64,000 bases of DNA, taken from contig NZ_CP178740.1 of NCBI RefSeq assembly GCF_047324305.1, forward strand, positions 558,001-622,000, in the 5' to 3' direction. Numbering within the stretch: position 1 is the stretch's first letter; every line of letters begins with the position of its first letter. This stretch comes from Acerihabitans sp047324305 (GTDB taxonomy: Bacteria > Pseudomonadota > Gammaproteobacteria > Enterobacterales > Enterobacteriaceae). Both the position numbers and the translations under genes were made by a program. Under the pieces are notes generated by a model that was not told where the DNA came from, ran no database searches, and saw nothing but the letters and a program-made list of their open reading frames with translations. Positions 17,764 through 27,141 of the stretch are shown here, one piece after another.

Positions 17764-18650
17764 GCAGCTTGCCCTTAAATACCCCCGCGCCGGCCCCCGC
17801 CGCGCCGCCGCCATCGGCCGGCGCCGGCGCCACGGCGCGCCGTGGCCGGCGGCCTTTGCCCGCAGTGCGCCCCGGCCTGCTGCTGTCCTGGCTGGTGATT
17901 GCCGTCGTGCTCTGCTGGGCGATAGCGCCGGGGCTGTTTACCTCCTATAGCGGTACCGAAGGCATAACCGGCGCCCAGCGGCTGGCGCCGGGCGCCGATC
18001 ATTGGCTCGGCACCGACCAGTTGGGACGCGATCTCTATGCCCGCATCGTCTACGGCGCGGCGTTTTCGCTGTCGGGCGCCCTGGTGGCGGTGACGGTGGG
18101 ACTGGTGCTGGGCACGCTGCTTGGCGTCGTGGCCGGCGCCACCGGCGGCATCGCCGAAAGCCTGATCATGCGTTTTATCGATGTCCTGCTGTCGATACCG
18201 GGGCTGCTGTTATCGTTGAGTATTATTATTCTGCTGGGTTTCGGCACCGTGCATGCCGCGATCGCCGTGGGCGTCACCTCGGTGGCGAACTTTACCCGGC
18301 TCGCCCGCTCGGAGGTGGTGCGGGTGCGCCACAGCGATTACGTCGAGGCGGCCTACGGCAGCGGCGGCACCTTTGGCGCCGTCCTGTGGCGGCATATCCT
18401 GCCCAATTCCCTGACCTCGGTTATCGCGTTTTCCGCCCTGCAGTTCGGCAGCGCCATCCTGGCTATTTCCACGCTGAGCTTCCTGGGGTACGGAACGCCG
18501 CCGCCGACGCCGGAATGGGGCCTGCTGATTGCCGAAGGACGTAACTATATTTCCACCGCCTGGTGGCTGACCACTTTCCCCGGCGTGGTGGTGGTGCTGG
18601 TGGTGCTGTCCGCCAACCGTATCAGTCAGTCTTTTGCCAGGAGCCGCTGA
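17760..18650 (+). CDS. DppC-like ABC permease
   Basis: A 296-aa permease. A Pro/Ala-rich cytoplasmic N-terminus of about 40 residues precedes the first helix (LLSWLVIAVVLCWAIAPGLF). The DppC-type motif HWLGTDQLGRDLYARIVYGA follows, and the coupling loop is near YVEAAYGSGGTFGAVLWRHI. It overlaps the upstream permease by four bases and the downstream ATPase by one base (TGATG), so the unit is translationally coupled. Confidence 0.9.
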   Translation: MSSLPLNTPAPAPAAPPPSAGAGATARRGRRPLPAVRPGLLLSWLVIAVVLCWAIAPGLFTSYSGTEGITGAQRLAPGADHWLGTDQLGRDLYARIVYGAAFSLSGALVAVTVGLVLGTLLGVVAGATGGIAESLIMRFIDVLLSIPGLLLSLSIIILLGFGTVHAAIAVGVTSVANFTRLARSEVVRVRHSDYVEAAYGSGGTFGAVLWRHILPNSLTSVIAFSALQFGSAILAISTLSFLGYGTPPPTPEWGLLIAEGRNYISTAWWLTTFPGVVVVLVVLSANRISQSFARSR

Positions 18651-20350
18651 TGAGCCTGCTGCACGCTTTACCCGGATTGGGCGGCAAGCCCGCCGCCGCG
18701 CGCGATAGCGCAGAGCCGGCGCTGGAGCTGGATGAGGTCTGCATCGCCTACGAGGCGGGGGGGCAACGTCGGCGCGTGGTGCATGACGTCTCGTTTTGCA
18801 TCCGCGCCGGCGAAGTGGTGGCCCTGGTAGGCGAGTCCGGCTCGGGCAAAACCACCATCGCCCAGGCGATTATCGGCCTGCTGGCGGACAACGGCCGGCT
18901 GGAACAAGGCGGCATCCGCCTTAACGGCGTTGACATCGCCCGCTGGCCGCAGCGTCGCCTCGACGCCCTGCGCGGGGCGCGCATCAGCCTGATCCCGCAG
19001 GACCCGACCAGTTCCCTTAATCCGGTCAAGACCATCGGCAGCCAGGTGGCGGAAATCCTCGCCATCCACGGCCGTATGCCACGCAAGGCGCGCGATGCCC
19101 GGGTCATCGCGCTGTTAACCCGCGTCGGGCTGGCGCATCCCGAGCTGCGCGTTCATCAGTATCCTCACGAACTGTCCGGCGGCATGAAACAACGGGTGTT
19201 GATCGCCATCGCCATAGCGCTGCGCCCGGCGCTGATTATCGCCGACGAACCCACCAGCGCCCTGGACGTCACGGTGCAAAAACGTATCCTGGACCTGATC
19301 GATGAGCTCAGGCGCGAATTCGGCACCGCGGTGCTGCTGGTGACCCACGATCTGGCGGTGGCGGCCGAGCGCGCCGATCGCCTGCTGGTGTTCCGCCATG
19401 GGCGGATACAAGAGCAGGGGCCGGCCGCGGAGGTGCTGCGCGCGCCCAAAAACGACTATACCCGCCAGCTGTTTAACGATGCCCCGGCGCTGTCGGCGCG
19501 CGCCCGTCCCCCCCTGCCCCGGCAGGACGCCGCGCCGATGGCGATCGTGGTCGAGAATATCGGCAAAACCTTTGCGCTGGGCGGCAAGAACGCGGCGCCC
19601 CTGCGCGCGGTGGACCAGGTGTCGTTTACCGTGGCGCAGGGCACCACCCACGCGCTGGTGGGTGAATCGGGTTCGGGCAAGACCACGCTGGCGCGTATCC
19701 TGCTGGGTTTCCAGCGGCCGGACGCCGGGCGGGCGTTTGTCGACGGCACCGAGATTACCGGACTGCGGGGAGAGGCGCTGCGCCGGTTACGCCAGAAAAT
19801 CCAGCTGGTCTACCAGAACCCCTTCGGTTCCCTTGATCCGTCGCAGCGTCTGTTTAACGTTATAGAAGAACCGCTGCGCAATTTCGACCCGCTGAGCACA
19901 AGCGAACGCCGCCGGCGGGTGGAGGAGATGGCCGAACGCGTCGCCCTGCCGCCGGCGCTGCTGGATCGTAAAGCGCGCGAACTGTCCGGCGGCCAGCGCC
20001 AGCGCGTGGCCATTGCCCGCGCGCTGATCCTGCGGCCGCGCATCCTGGTCCTCGACGAGGCCACCTCGGCGCTGGATGTGACGGTACAGGCGCAGATCCT
20101 GGCGCTGCTGCAGGAATTGCAGCAGCAGTTGGGCCTGACGTATTTATTCATCTCCCACGATCTCGCCATCGTGCGCCAGATTTCCCATAGCGTTTCCGTG
20201 CTGTACAAAGGCCGCCAGGTGGATGCCGGCGCCGTCGGGCGCATCTTCAGCCAGCCCGGCGACGCGTACACCCGGGAATTGATCAATGCCATACCCGGCC
20301 GGCGACCTGATCATGACGTCGTACGGCTGCAACCAGGGGACACCTTATGA
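18650..20350 (+). CDS. Fused double-domain ABC ATPase (DppD-DppF type)
   Basis: A 566-aa protein with two complete ABC domains. The N-terminal half has Walker A GESGSGKTT, signature LSGGMKQRVLIAIAI and Walker B LIIADEPTSALD. The C-terminal half has a second GESGSGKTT, LSGGQRQRVAIARAL and LVLDEATSALD. Both halves end with the oligopeptide-type extension. It energises the two permeases as a single fused subunit instead of the usual separate pair. The ATG at 18650 overlaps the previous stop by one base; the longer frame is not used. Confidence 0.92.
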   Translation: MSLLHALPGLGGKPAAARDSAEPALELDEVCIAYEAGGQRRRVVHDVSFCIRAGEVVALVGESGSGKTTIAQAIIGLLADNGRLEQGGIRLNGVDIARWPQRRLDALRGARISLIPQDPTSSLNPVKTIGSQVAEILAIHGRMPRKARDARVIALLTRVGLAHPELRVHQYPHELSGGMKQRVLIAIAIALRPALIIADEPTSALDVTVQKRILDLIDELRREFGTAVLLVTHDLAVAAERADRLLVFRHGRIQEQGPAAEVLRAPKNDYTRQLFNDAPALSARARPPLPRQDAAPMAIVVENIGKTFALGGKNAAPLRAVDQVSFTVAQGTTHALVGESGSGKTTLARILLGFQRPDAGRAFVDGTEITGLRGEALRRLRQKIQLVYQNPFGSLDPSQRLFNVIEEPLRNFDPLSTSERRRRVEEMAERVALPPALLDRKARELSGGQRQRVAIARALILRPRILVLDEATSALDVTVQAQILALLQELQQQLGLTYLFISHDLAIVRQISHSVSVLYKGRQVDAGAVGRIFSQPGDAYTRELINAIPGRRPDHDVVRLQPGDTL

Positions 20351-21426
20351 GCAATAACACTATCGGCGGTAAACGATTAGGTTTTTTTACCCGGCTGCTG
20401 GATGAGGTTAATCCACGGCAACGGTATCGTCTGGCGACCGAGCAGATTGCGCATGCCGAAACCCTTGGTTTCGACACCGCCTGGGTGGCCCAACATCACT
20501 TTCATGAAGCCGAGGGCGGCCTGCCCGCGCCGCTGGTATTTCTGGCGCACGTGGCGGCGTTAACGCGCCGTATCCGCCTGGGCACCGGCGTCATCACCCT
20601 GCCGATGGAGCTGGCGCTGCGGGTGGCGGAGGATACCGCGGTGCTGGATCTCCTGGCGGACGGACGCCTGGAGATCGGCCTGGGCTCCGGCGGCACGCCG
20701 TCTTCTTTTCCGCCGTTCGGCCTGCAAAGCAGCGAGCGCGGCGCCGCTTTCGGCGCCAACCTGGCCATCCTGCTGGCGGCCTGGCGCGGGGAGGAGATCG
20801 GCGCCGGCGGCAACCGGCTGTATCCGGCCGCCCCGCACCTGGCGGGAAGGGTATGGCAGGCGACGTTTTCGGTTGACGGCGGCGCCCGCGCCGGCGCCGC
20901 CGGCGACGGCCTGATGCTCTCGCGCACCCAGCCCCGTCCCGAACATACGCCCGACATGCCGCTGGATGCCATCCAGAATCCCATTATCGACGCTTATCTG
21001 GACGCCTTGCCCGACGGCGTCGCGCCGCGCATCCTTGGTTCCCGCACCGCGTTTGCCGCCGACGACGGCGACCTGGCGCGCCGGTTGGCGGAAAAAGGGC
21101 TGCGCCGCCAGGCGGAAAACGCCCGCGCCGCCGGACAGTCCCCGCGGGGCGATCGCCTGGATGATCTTATCGCCGCCTTTGACGTCCATCTCGGCACCCC
21201 CGATCGGGTATTGGCGACGCTGCGGCAGGATACCGCCCTGGCGCGGGTGACCGATTTGGCTTTCCAGGTCCACTCCATCGACCCGCCCCATGCTGACATT
21301 TTGCGCTCGCTGGAGCTTATCGCCCAGGAGGTGGCGCCCGGTCTGGGCTGGACACCCGCGGCGCAACGCAGCGCCGAGGCGCCGGATTACCGCACCCCCA
21401 CATGTTCTTCACAGGAGAGGCTATGA
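20347..21426 (+). CDS. FMN-dependent luciferase-like monooxygenase (KPN_01858-like)
   Basis: A 359-aa protein of the bacterial luciferase-like superfamily. An N-terminal barrel strand (LGFFTRLLDEVNP) is followed by AETLGFDTAWVAQHHF, RIRLGTGVITLP and LADGRLEIGLGSG. Such enzymes use reduced FMN and oxygen, often to cleave C-S, C-N or ring bonds. Its family seems to be the one associated with the neighbouring binding protein, so the imported compound is probably its substrate or precursor. The compound itself is unknown. It overlaps the ATPase gene and the next gene by four bases each. Confidence 0.85.
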   Translation: MSNNTIGGKRLGFFTRLLDEVNPRQRYRLATEQIAHAETLGFDTAWVAQHHFHEAEGGLPAPLVFLAHVAALTRRIRLGTGVITLPMELALRVAEDTAVLDLLADGRLEIGLGSGGTPSSFPPFGLQSSERGAAFGANLAILLAAWRGEEIGAGGNRLYPAAPHLAGRVWQATFSVDGGARAGAAGDGLMLSRTQPRPEHTPDMPLDAIQNPIIDAYLDALPDGVAPRILGSRTAFAADDGDLARRLAEKGLRRQAENARAAGQSPRGDRLDDLIAAFDVHLGTPDRVLATLRQDTALARVTDLAFQVHSIDPPHADILRSLELIAQEVAPGLGWTPAAQRSAEAPDYRTPTCSSQERL

Positions 21427-22532
21427 CCGATACCCTGGCAAACGAGGATATACTCGACCACCTGGCGGAGATTGCGCCGGATTCCCCCCTGGCGGCGGCG
21501 CGTATTACCCGCGACGCGGCGACCCGTCATATTCAGGGCAGTTACCAGGCGCTGTTCACCGCCGGCGACGGCATTGATTTTTCCCTGCCGGAGCGGCTGG
21601 AGGTCGCGCGGCAGGTCGCGTTATGGCATGGCGACAGCCGCCTGGCCGACTTTTATGCGCTCCGGCAGGCCGCGCCGGCCGCCGGCAGCGCCAGGCTTGA
21701 GGCGGCGCTGGTCCATGCCCAGTTGCTCAGCCATCGTCCCGCCGCCGCCGCCGCGGAACATCTGGCGGATTTGCGCCGGGCGGGGTGGTCCCTTGACGCC
21801 ATCGTGACATTGTCGCAGCTGGTCGCGTTTGTCAGTTTCCAAAGCCGTCTGCTGCGCGGCTACCGGCTGATAAACCAGCGGCCGGTGGATACGCCGTCGG
21901 ATCAGGCGGCGCCGGCGGGACGCTGGCGTACCGGGGGCACCACCCGCGGCGGGCGTACCGCTCCCCTGGCGTTTACCCAGCGGGAACTGGGCTGGGAGCC
22001 CTGGCTCGCCGCCAAAAAATTAACCGAATTCACCCCCCAGCAGCAAAGTGTGCTGGTGAACAACGGCCATGCCGACTCCGACTATTTCCGGCTGCTGGGG
22101 CGCAACCTGCCGGTGCTTGAACAGCGAACGCTGACCGACAAAGGCATTTTTTATACTTCCGGCGGCCTGGCGCGTAAAGAGCGGGAGCTGGCCGCGGCGG
22201 TGGCCAGCAAAGTCAACGGCTGCATCTATTGCGCCTCGGTACACGCCCGCAAGGCCGGGCAGCTGTCCAAGCAGCCGGACGACATACAGCGGCTGCTGGA
22301 CACCCCGCCGGGTTCGGTGCTCAGCAGCGGCCAGTCGCCGCGCTGGCAGGCAATAATTGATTTCGCCGCCGCCCTGTCCGCCACCCCGGCCGTGGCGGGG
22401 GAGCAACAGCTGGCGCGGCTGCGCGAATTGGGATTAAGCGATTTGGCGCTGCTGGATCTGGTGCAGGCCACCGCGTTTTTCGCCTGGGCCAACCGGCTGA
22501 TGCTGACGCTGGGGGAACCCTTCGACGAATAA
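21423..22532 (+). CDS. Fused CMD-domain / AhpD-like peroxidase-related protein
   Basis: A 369-aa protein that looks like two related halves fused. Residues about 1-190 resemble the carboxymuconolactone decarboxylase-domain (Avi_7170-like) family. Residues about 190-369 resemble the alkylhydroperoxidase (AhpD-like, Avi_7169) family. The AhpD active-site signature NGCIYCASVH is present with Cys267, Cys270 and His274. In other genomes I recall these as separate adjacent genes. It may remove peroxide or a reactive product made by the flavin monooxygenase encoded just upstream. The ATG at 21423 has GGAG upstream and overlaps the previous stop as ATGA. Confidence 0.75.
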   Translation: MTDTLANEDILDHLAEIAPDSPLAAARITRDAATRHIQGSYQALFTAGDGIDFSLPERLEVARQVALWHGDSRLADFYALRQAAPAAGSARLEAALVHAQLLSHRPAAAAAEHLADLRRAGWSLDAIVTLSQLVAFVSFQSRLLRGYRLINQRPVDTPSDQAAPAGRWRTGGTTRGGRTAPLAFTQRELGWEPWLAAKKLTEFTPQQQSVLVNNGHADSDYFRLLGRNLPVLEQRTLTDKGIFYTSGGLARKERELAAAVASKVNGCIYCASVHARKAGQLSKQPDDIQRLLDTPPGSVLSSGQSPRWQAIIDFAAALSATPAVAGEQQLARLRELGLSDLALLDLVQATAFFAWANRLMLTLGEPFDE

Positions 22533-22546
22533 CCGCGGTAAGCACA

Positions 22547-22574
22547 ACCGCCCGCGCACTGGGGCGCGGGCGGT
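22547..22574. terminator. GC-rich hairpin between convergent operons
   Basis: Arms ACCGCCCGCGC and GCGCGGGCGGT (11 bp, perfect) with a six-base loop lie in the 57-base gap between the monooxygenase operon and the convergent choline-sulfate genes. There is no T-tract; probably a weak bidirectional terminator. Confidence 0.55.
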
Positions 22575-22589
22575 CCTGAGCGCCGCCGG

Positions 22590-23549
22590 CTAGAGCTGCA
22601 GCGCTTGGCGTACCGCGGCGAGCCCCGGCTGACCCTGGCGTGTGGTAACGCCGTCCAGCCAGCGTTCCAGCAGTTCGGGATGCTGCTTAAGCTCCGCCGC
22701 GGCCGCCTCATTGGCGGTCTGCTTATCATCCAGCACCCGTTTGATTATCCGGTTTTCTAAGTCGACGTTAAACGTCAATTGAGTAAACAGCCGGCCGGTA
22801 TTGGGGCATTGGGCGGCAAAATCCTTACGCGTGACGGTATTCACGGTGGCGCTGCCGTAATTCGGCCCGAAATAACGATCGCCGCCGCTCAGATAGGTCA
22901 GCTTATAGTGGGTATTCATGGCATGCGGCTCCCAGCCGAGGAACACTATCCACTGCTGCTTGCCCACCGCGCGCCCGACCTGGGCCAGCATGCCGCTTTC
23001 GCTTGATTCCACCAGCGTCCAGCCGGTCAGGTTGAAATCATGCTTATCCAGCATGTTCTTAATGTTCTGGTTGGCGGGCGCGCCGGGGGCAATACCATAA
23101 ATTTTATGATCGAACCGGTCGGCATATTTTTCCAGGTCGGCAAAATCCTTTACCCCGGCCTGCGCCACATAGTCCGGCACCGCCAGGGTAAATTTAGCGC
23201 TGGCCAGGTTGGCGCCCACCACCTTGACCGCGCCGTCGCGGGTGTATTTTTCAATCACCGGCTGCTGCGCCGGCATCCAGTTGCCGAGGAACACGTCCAG
23301 TTGCCCGGTCTTCAAGCCCTGGTAAGCCAGGGCCACCGAGAGATTCTGCACCTGCTGGCGATAGCCCAGGCCCTGCAGCAGGACCCCGGCGACCGCGTTG
23401 GTGGCGGCGATATCGGACCAGCCGGGATCGGACATATTCACCGTTTGACAATCGGCCTCCCCGGCGGCGCGGGTTGGGATCGGCAGGCCCATCGCAAGCG
23501 ATAGCCCCAAGGCAACAACAGCGGCGTGCACGCGCATAATCTTCCTCAC
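22590..23549 (-). CDS. choX: Choline ABC transporter substrate-binding protein
   Basis: A 319-aa periplasmic protein with a Sec signal peptide ending near PTRAAG. It has the ProX/OpuAC-type betaine-binding architecture; the VNMSDPGWSDIAATNAVAG and DVFLGNWMPAQQP blocks closely resemble ChoX of rhizobia, whose aromatic box binds choline. A conserved late cysteine (FAAQCPNTGRLF) pairs with the early DCQTVN cysteine. It is the second gene after the sulfatase (11-base gap). The matching ATPase and permease are on the opposite strand beyond the regulator. Confidence 0.85.
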   Translation of the reverse strand: MRKIMRVHAAVVALGLSLAMGLPIPTRAAGEADCQTVNMSDPGWSDIAATNAVAGVLLQGLGYRQQVQNLSVALAYQGLKTGQLDVFLGNWMPAQQPVIEKYTRDGAVKVVGANLASAKFTLAVPDYVAQAGVKDFADLEKYADRFDHKIYGIAPGAPANQNIKNMLDKHDFNLTGWTLVESSESGMLAQVGRAVGKQQWIVFLGWEPHAMNTHYKLTYLSGGDRYFGPNYGSATVNTVTRKDFAAQCPNTGRLFTQLTFNVDLENRIIKRVLDDKQTANEAAAAELKQHPELLERWLDGVTTRQGQPGLAAVRQALQL

Positions 23550-23560
23550 AGGTAACAGTA

Positions 23561-25096
23561 TCAGAGCGTTGAAGGCGGGCGCGGATAGCGCGCCAGCGCC
23601 TCCTGCTCGTCCAGGGATTGGTGGTTACGGATAAACCGGTGGCTGGCGTCCTGCCAGGGCTGATAATCCCAGTCGGGCGCGCCGTCCCGCCCCAGCGCCC
23701 CGGTCAGGAACAGCCTGGCGCGCTGGCTGCTTAAGATCCGCTGGTTCAGATCGGGAAGGTTCCAGCGCGCCTGTGCTTCCTGCTGAAACTGCCGCAGCTG
23801 CGGCGCAAACGCCGGCGATAACGCCAGATTGGCCAGTTCCAGGGGATCCTGGCGCAAATTGTAGAGCTGATCGGGTTCCCCCAGGGAGGCGATGAATTTC
23901 CACGGTCCGCGCCGGATCATCACCATCGGCGCCAGCGCGCCCTCCGCCAGATATTCGCCGTAAACCCCGTCCGGTCCCGCTTCGCCGCGCAGATGCGGCG
24001 CCAAGCTGCGGCCGTCCAGGGGCGCGGCCTGCTCCTCTTCCGTCAGCGGCCGGCCATGGGCCAGCTCGCGCAATGTCGGAAGCAGGTCGGCCAGCGACAC
24101 ATTCTGCTCAACGCGCCGGGGCGCAAAGCGGCCGGGGGCGTGGATGATCATCGGCACGCGCGACGCGCCTTCAAAAAAACTCATTTTGTACCACAGGCCG
24201 CGCTCGCCGAGCATTTCGCCATGATCGGAGATAAGGATGATAATGGTGTCGTCGGCCAGGCCGGTGGCATCCAGGGTGTCGCGCACCTCGCCGAAGCGAT
24301 CGTCGACATAGGACAGGGCGCCGTAATAGGCATGGCGCGCCCGGCGGATGTGGTCATCATCCAGCAGCCCGTCGGTCAGCTGATACATGGCGCGCAGCCG
24401 CTGCGAATGCGCGTCCGGCGGCGCGTCCCCCGCCGCCACCCTGGGCAGGTCGATATCCTGGGGGCGATAGCGATCCAGGTAACGGCGCGGGATGGCGAAG
24501 GGATCGTGGGGATGCGTGAGCGACATCATCAGCAGGAAGGGCCGCCCGTCGTCCCGCCTGGCCAAATCAAACAGCTTTTGCCGGGTGTGGAACAGGGCCT
24601 CGTCGTCAAAATCCAGCTGGTTGGTGCGGATACATTCTCCCGCGTCCAGTACCGAACTCATATTGTGATACCAGTCCAGCCGGCGTTCAGGATGACGCCA
24701 GTCCGGCGTCCAGCCGAAATCCGCCGGGTAGATATCGGTGGTCAGCCGTTCGTCAAACCCGTGCAACTGATCCGGCCCGCAAAAATGCATTTTGCCGGCC
24801 AGGTAGGTGCGATAGCCTTCCTGCCGCAGATAATGGCAGAATGTCGGACTCTCGGCGCGAAATTCCGCCGCATTATCGTATACGCCGTTACGGGAAATTA
24901 ACTGGCCGGTCATCAGCGACGCGCGCGATGGCGCGCATAATGGACTATTGCAATACGCGGAGGTAAATACCACGCCTTCGCGCGCCAGTCTGTCTATATT
25001 CGGGGTTTTGCTGACATTATTTCCATAAGCGGAAAGCGCGCCGGCGGCAAGCTGATCGGCCATAAGAATAACAATATTCGGTTTTTTGCTAAGCAT
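23561..25096 (-). CDS. betC: Choline-sulfatase
   Basis: A 511-aa sulfatase aligning throughout with BetC. It has the metal-binding start PNIVILMADQL, the formylglycine motif CAPSR with catalytic Cys54, KMHFCGPDQLHGFDERLTTD, TDIYPADFGWTPD, and the second metal site LISDHGEMLGERGLWYKM. The C-terminal HRFIRNHQSLD tail is also BetC-like. It hydrolyses choline-O-sulfate to choline and sulfate. The C-x-P-S-R motif needs conversion of Cys to formylglycine; no maturase gene lies in the window. There is no signal peptide, so the enzyme is cytoplasmic and acts after import. Confidence 0.93.
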   Translation of the reverse strand: MLSKKPNIVILMADQLAAGALSAYGNNVSKTPNIDRLAREGVVFTSAYCNSPLCAPSRASLMTGQLISRNGVYDNAAEFRAESPTFCHYLRQEGYRTYLAGKMHFCGPDQLHGFDERLTTDIYPADFGWTPDWRHPERRLDWYHNMSSVLDAGECIRTNQLDFDDEALFHTRQKLFDLARRDDGRPFLLMMSLTHPHDPFAIPRRYLDRYRPQDIDLPRVAAGDAPPDAHSQRLRAMYQLTDGLLDDDHIRRARHAYYGALSYVDDRFGEVRDTLDATGLADDTIIILISDHGEMLGERGLWYKMSFFEGASRVPMIIHAPGRFAPRRVEQNVSLADLLPTLRELAHGRPLTEEEQAAPLDGRSLAPHLRGEAGPDGVYGEYLAEGALAPMVMIRRGPWKFIASLGEPDQLYNLRQDPLELANLALSPAFAPQLRQFQQEAQARWNLPDLNQRILSSQRARLFLTGALGRDGAPDWDYQPWQDASHRFIRNHQSLDEQEALARYPRPPSTL

Positions 25097-25202
25097 AGTT
25101 AAATTTCGCTTTAAATAAATTTACAGCTCAATGTTATTTTTATCGCACAAATATATTTTGCTGTGAACCGGTTAATTTCTTATCGGTCTATAAGGGGACG
25201 TT

Positions 25203-26150
25203 ATGGCAAACAATTTCCGGCTGCCGCCGTTACAGGCGCTGACTGTTTTTGAAGCGGCGGCGCGTCATCTTAATTTTACCGCCGCCTCGAAGGAATTAGG
25301 TTCGTCACAGCCGGCGGTAAGCCAGCGCATCAATTTATTGGAAAATCAATTAGGCGCCACGCTGTTCGAACGGCGCCACCGCGGCGTGGCCCTGACCGAC
25401 ACCGGGGAGCAGCTTTACCAGATCGTACGCGCCAGCCTGCAGGAGATCAGTCAGCAAATAGAAAAAATACAGCTGAAAAAACAACGGGATGTGCTGCGCA
25501 TCGATACGGATATGGGTTTTGCCAGCTACTGGCTGCTGCCGCGCCTGGACCAGTTGCAACAGCTGATCCCCAATGTCGATGTGCAGATATCCACCTCGCC
25601 CAACGAGTTCTCCCTGCGCGACAGCAGCGCCCATCTGGGCATCTCGTTTGGCGACGGCCAGATCCCCGGCTGCCACAGCGATATGCTGTTTCCCGAACTG
25701 GTGGTGCCGGTATGCAGCCCACTGTTTTTCCAGCAGTTCGGCAGGCCGACTGCGGCCCGGGACCTGCTGGCGCTGGCGCTGCTCAACCTGCCCGATACCC
25801 TGCCCCGGCGCTGGCTGAGCTGGCAGGATTGGTTTCGCGGCCAGGGCGTGGAGCCTGACGACGGCGTGACCTCCCTGACCTTCAACGCCTATTCGCTGGT
25901 CATCCAGGCGGCGCTGAAAAGCCAGGGCGTGGCGCTGGGCTGGAAGCCGCTGGTGGATCAATTCCTGGATAGCGGCGAACTGATCGTCTGCGGGCCGCAA
26001 TTAAAAACCGGGCGCGGTTATTATTTAATTCAGCCGGAGAGGGGAAATAATCGCCTGCTTTACCAGAAAGTTAAAAAATGGTTAATCCGTGAATCGTTCA
26101 GTTTTAAACAGCATGAGGAAAATAACGCCCATTACGGTCAATTGGTTTAA
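25203..26150 (+). CDS. LysR-type regulator of choline-sulfate use
   Basis: A 315-aa LysR-type regulator of the GcvA-like subgroup. The helix-turn-helix is at residues about 8-60 (FEAAARHLNFTAASKELGSSQPAVSQRI). The effector domain contains DMGFASYWLLPRL and FNAYSLVIQAALKSQGVALG. Its place divergent from betC, 106 bases away, and upstream of the transporter genes matches the choline-sulfate-utilisation regulators known from rhizobia and pseudomonads. It probably senses choline or choline sulfate and controls both directions. Confidence 0.85.
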   Translation: MANNFRLPPLQALTVFEAAARHLNFTAASKELGSSQPAVSQRINLLENQLGATLFERRHRGVALTDTGEQLYQIVRASLQEISQQIEKIQLKKQRDVLRIDTDMGFASYWLLPRLDQLQQLIPNVDVQISTSPNEFSLRDSSAHLGISFGDGQIPGCHSDMLFPELVVPVCSPLFFQQFGRPTAARDLLALALLNLPDTLPRRWLSWQDWFRGQGVEPDDGVTSLTFNAYSLVIQAALKSQGVALGWKPLVDQFLDSGELIVCGPQLKTGRGYYLIQPERGNNRLLYQKVKKWLIRESFSFKQHEENNAHYGQLV

Positions 26151-26250
26151 ACCATTTAGTTATAACTCAGACGATAATATTTTATTGCGCCGTTCTTTTT
26201 TCTTATAGCCTGTGCTTATGGTTGGGACATGGCAAAAAAAATAAAACCCG

Positions 26251-27141
26251 ATGAATGAAACGCTGATAAAAATTGACGGGCTGTATAAAATATTCGGCGA
26301 CGGCGAACGGCATGCCCTGTCGCGTTTGCAACAGGGCATGGACCCTGCCGACATATTTACCCAATTGGGCTGCTCGGTGGCGTTAAACAATATTTCGCTG
26401 GATATTTATCGCGGCGAGATCTTTGTCATCGTCGGCTTATCCGGCTCCGGCAAATCCACCCTACTGCGTACCCTCAATCGCCTGATAACACCCAGCGCCG
26501 GCGAGGTGTTTTTCAGCGGACAACCGCTATCGGGGCTATCGGCAACCGCGCTTATCCAGCTGCGCCGGCATGAAATGGGCATGGTGTTCCAGTCTTTCGC
26601 CCTGCTGCCGAGACGCAGCGTATTGGATAACGCCGCCTTCGGGCTGGAGCTGGCCGGTGTCGGCACGGCGCAGCGCCATAAGCAGGCGCTGGCGGTATTG
26701 GCGCAGGTGGGGCTGGCGCAGGTGGCGGGACAACTGCCGCATCAGCTGTCCGGCGGCATGCAGCAGCGGGTCGGCCTGGCGCGCGCGCTGGTGGTCAATC
26801 CCACGCTGCTGTTGATGGACGAGGCGTTTTCCGCGCTCGATCCCATCAACCGCCGTGAAATGCAGGAACTGCTGCTGCGCCTGCAGGCGGGCCAGCGGCG
26901 AACGGTCATTTTTGTCACTCACGATATCGAGGAGGCGCTGCGTATCGGCAGCCGCATTGCCATTATGCAGCAGGGCCGGGTCATCCAGATCGGCACCGCC
27001 GAGCAAATCGTCAATGCGCCGGCAAACGCCTACGTGCGGCGTTTTTTCTCCGGGGTCGATACGTCGCGTTTCGTCCTGGCCGAAAATTATGCCGGCGCGT
27101 TCAGCGGCCAATCACCCGCGCACCGGGAGCCCCGCCCATGA
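26251..27141 (+). CDS. choV: Choline ABC transporter ATPase
   Basis: A 296-aa ATPase of the ProV/OpuAA type. It has a long N-terminal extension (YKIFGDGERHALSRLQQGMD), Walker A GLSGSGKST, signature LSGGMQQRVGLARAL and Walker B LLMDEAFSALD, and lacks the CBS domains of osmoregulated ProV. It fits the ChoV family. It overlaps the permease gene by four bases. The start at 26251 has a weak ribosome site. Confidence 0.87.
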   Translation: MNETLIKIDGLYKIFGDGERHALSRLQQGMDPADIFTQLGCSVALNNISLDIYRGEIFVIVGLSGSGKSTLLRTLNRLITPSAGEVFFSGQPLSGLSATALIQLRRHEMGMVFQSFALLPRRSVLDNAAFGLELAGVGTAQRHKQALAVLAQVGLAQVAGQLPHQLSGGMQQRVGLARALVVNPTLLLMDEAFSALDPINRREMQELLLRLQAGQRRTVIFVTHDIEEALRIGSRIAIMQQGRVIQIGTAEQIVNAPANAYVRRFFSGVDTSRFVLAENYAGAFSGQSPAHREPRP

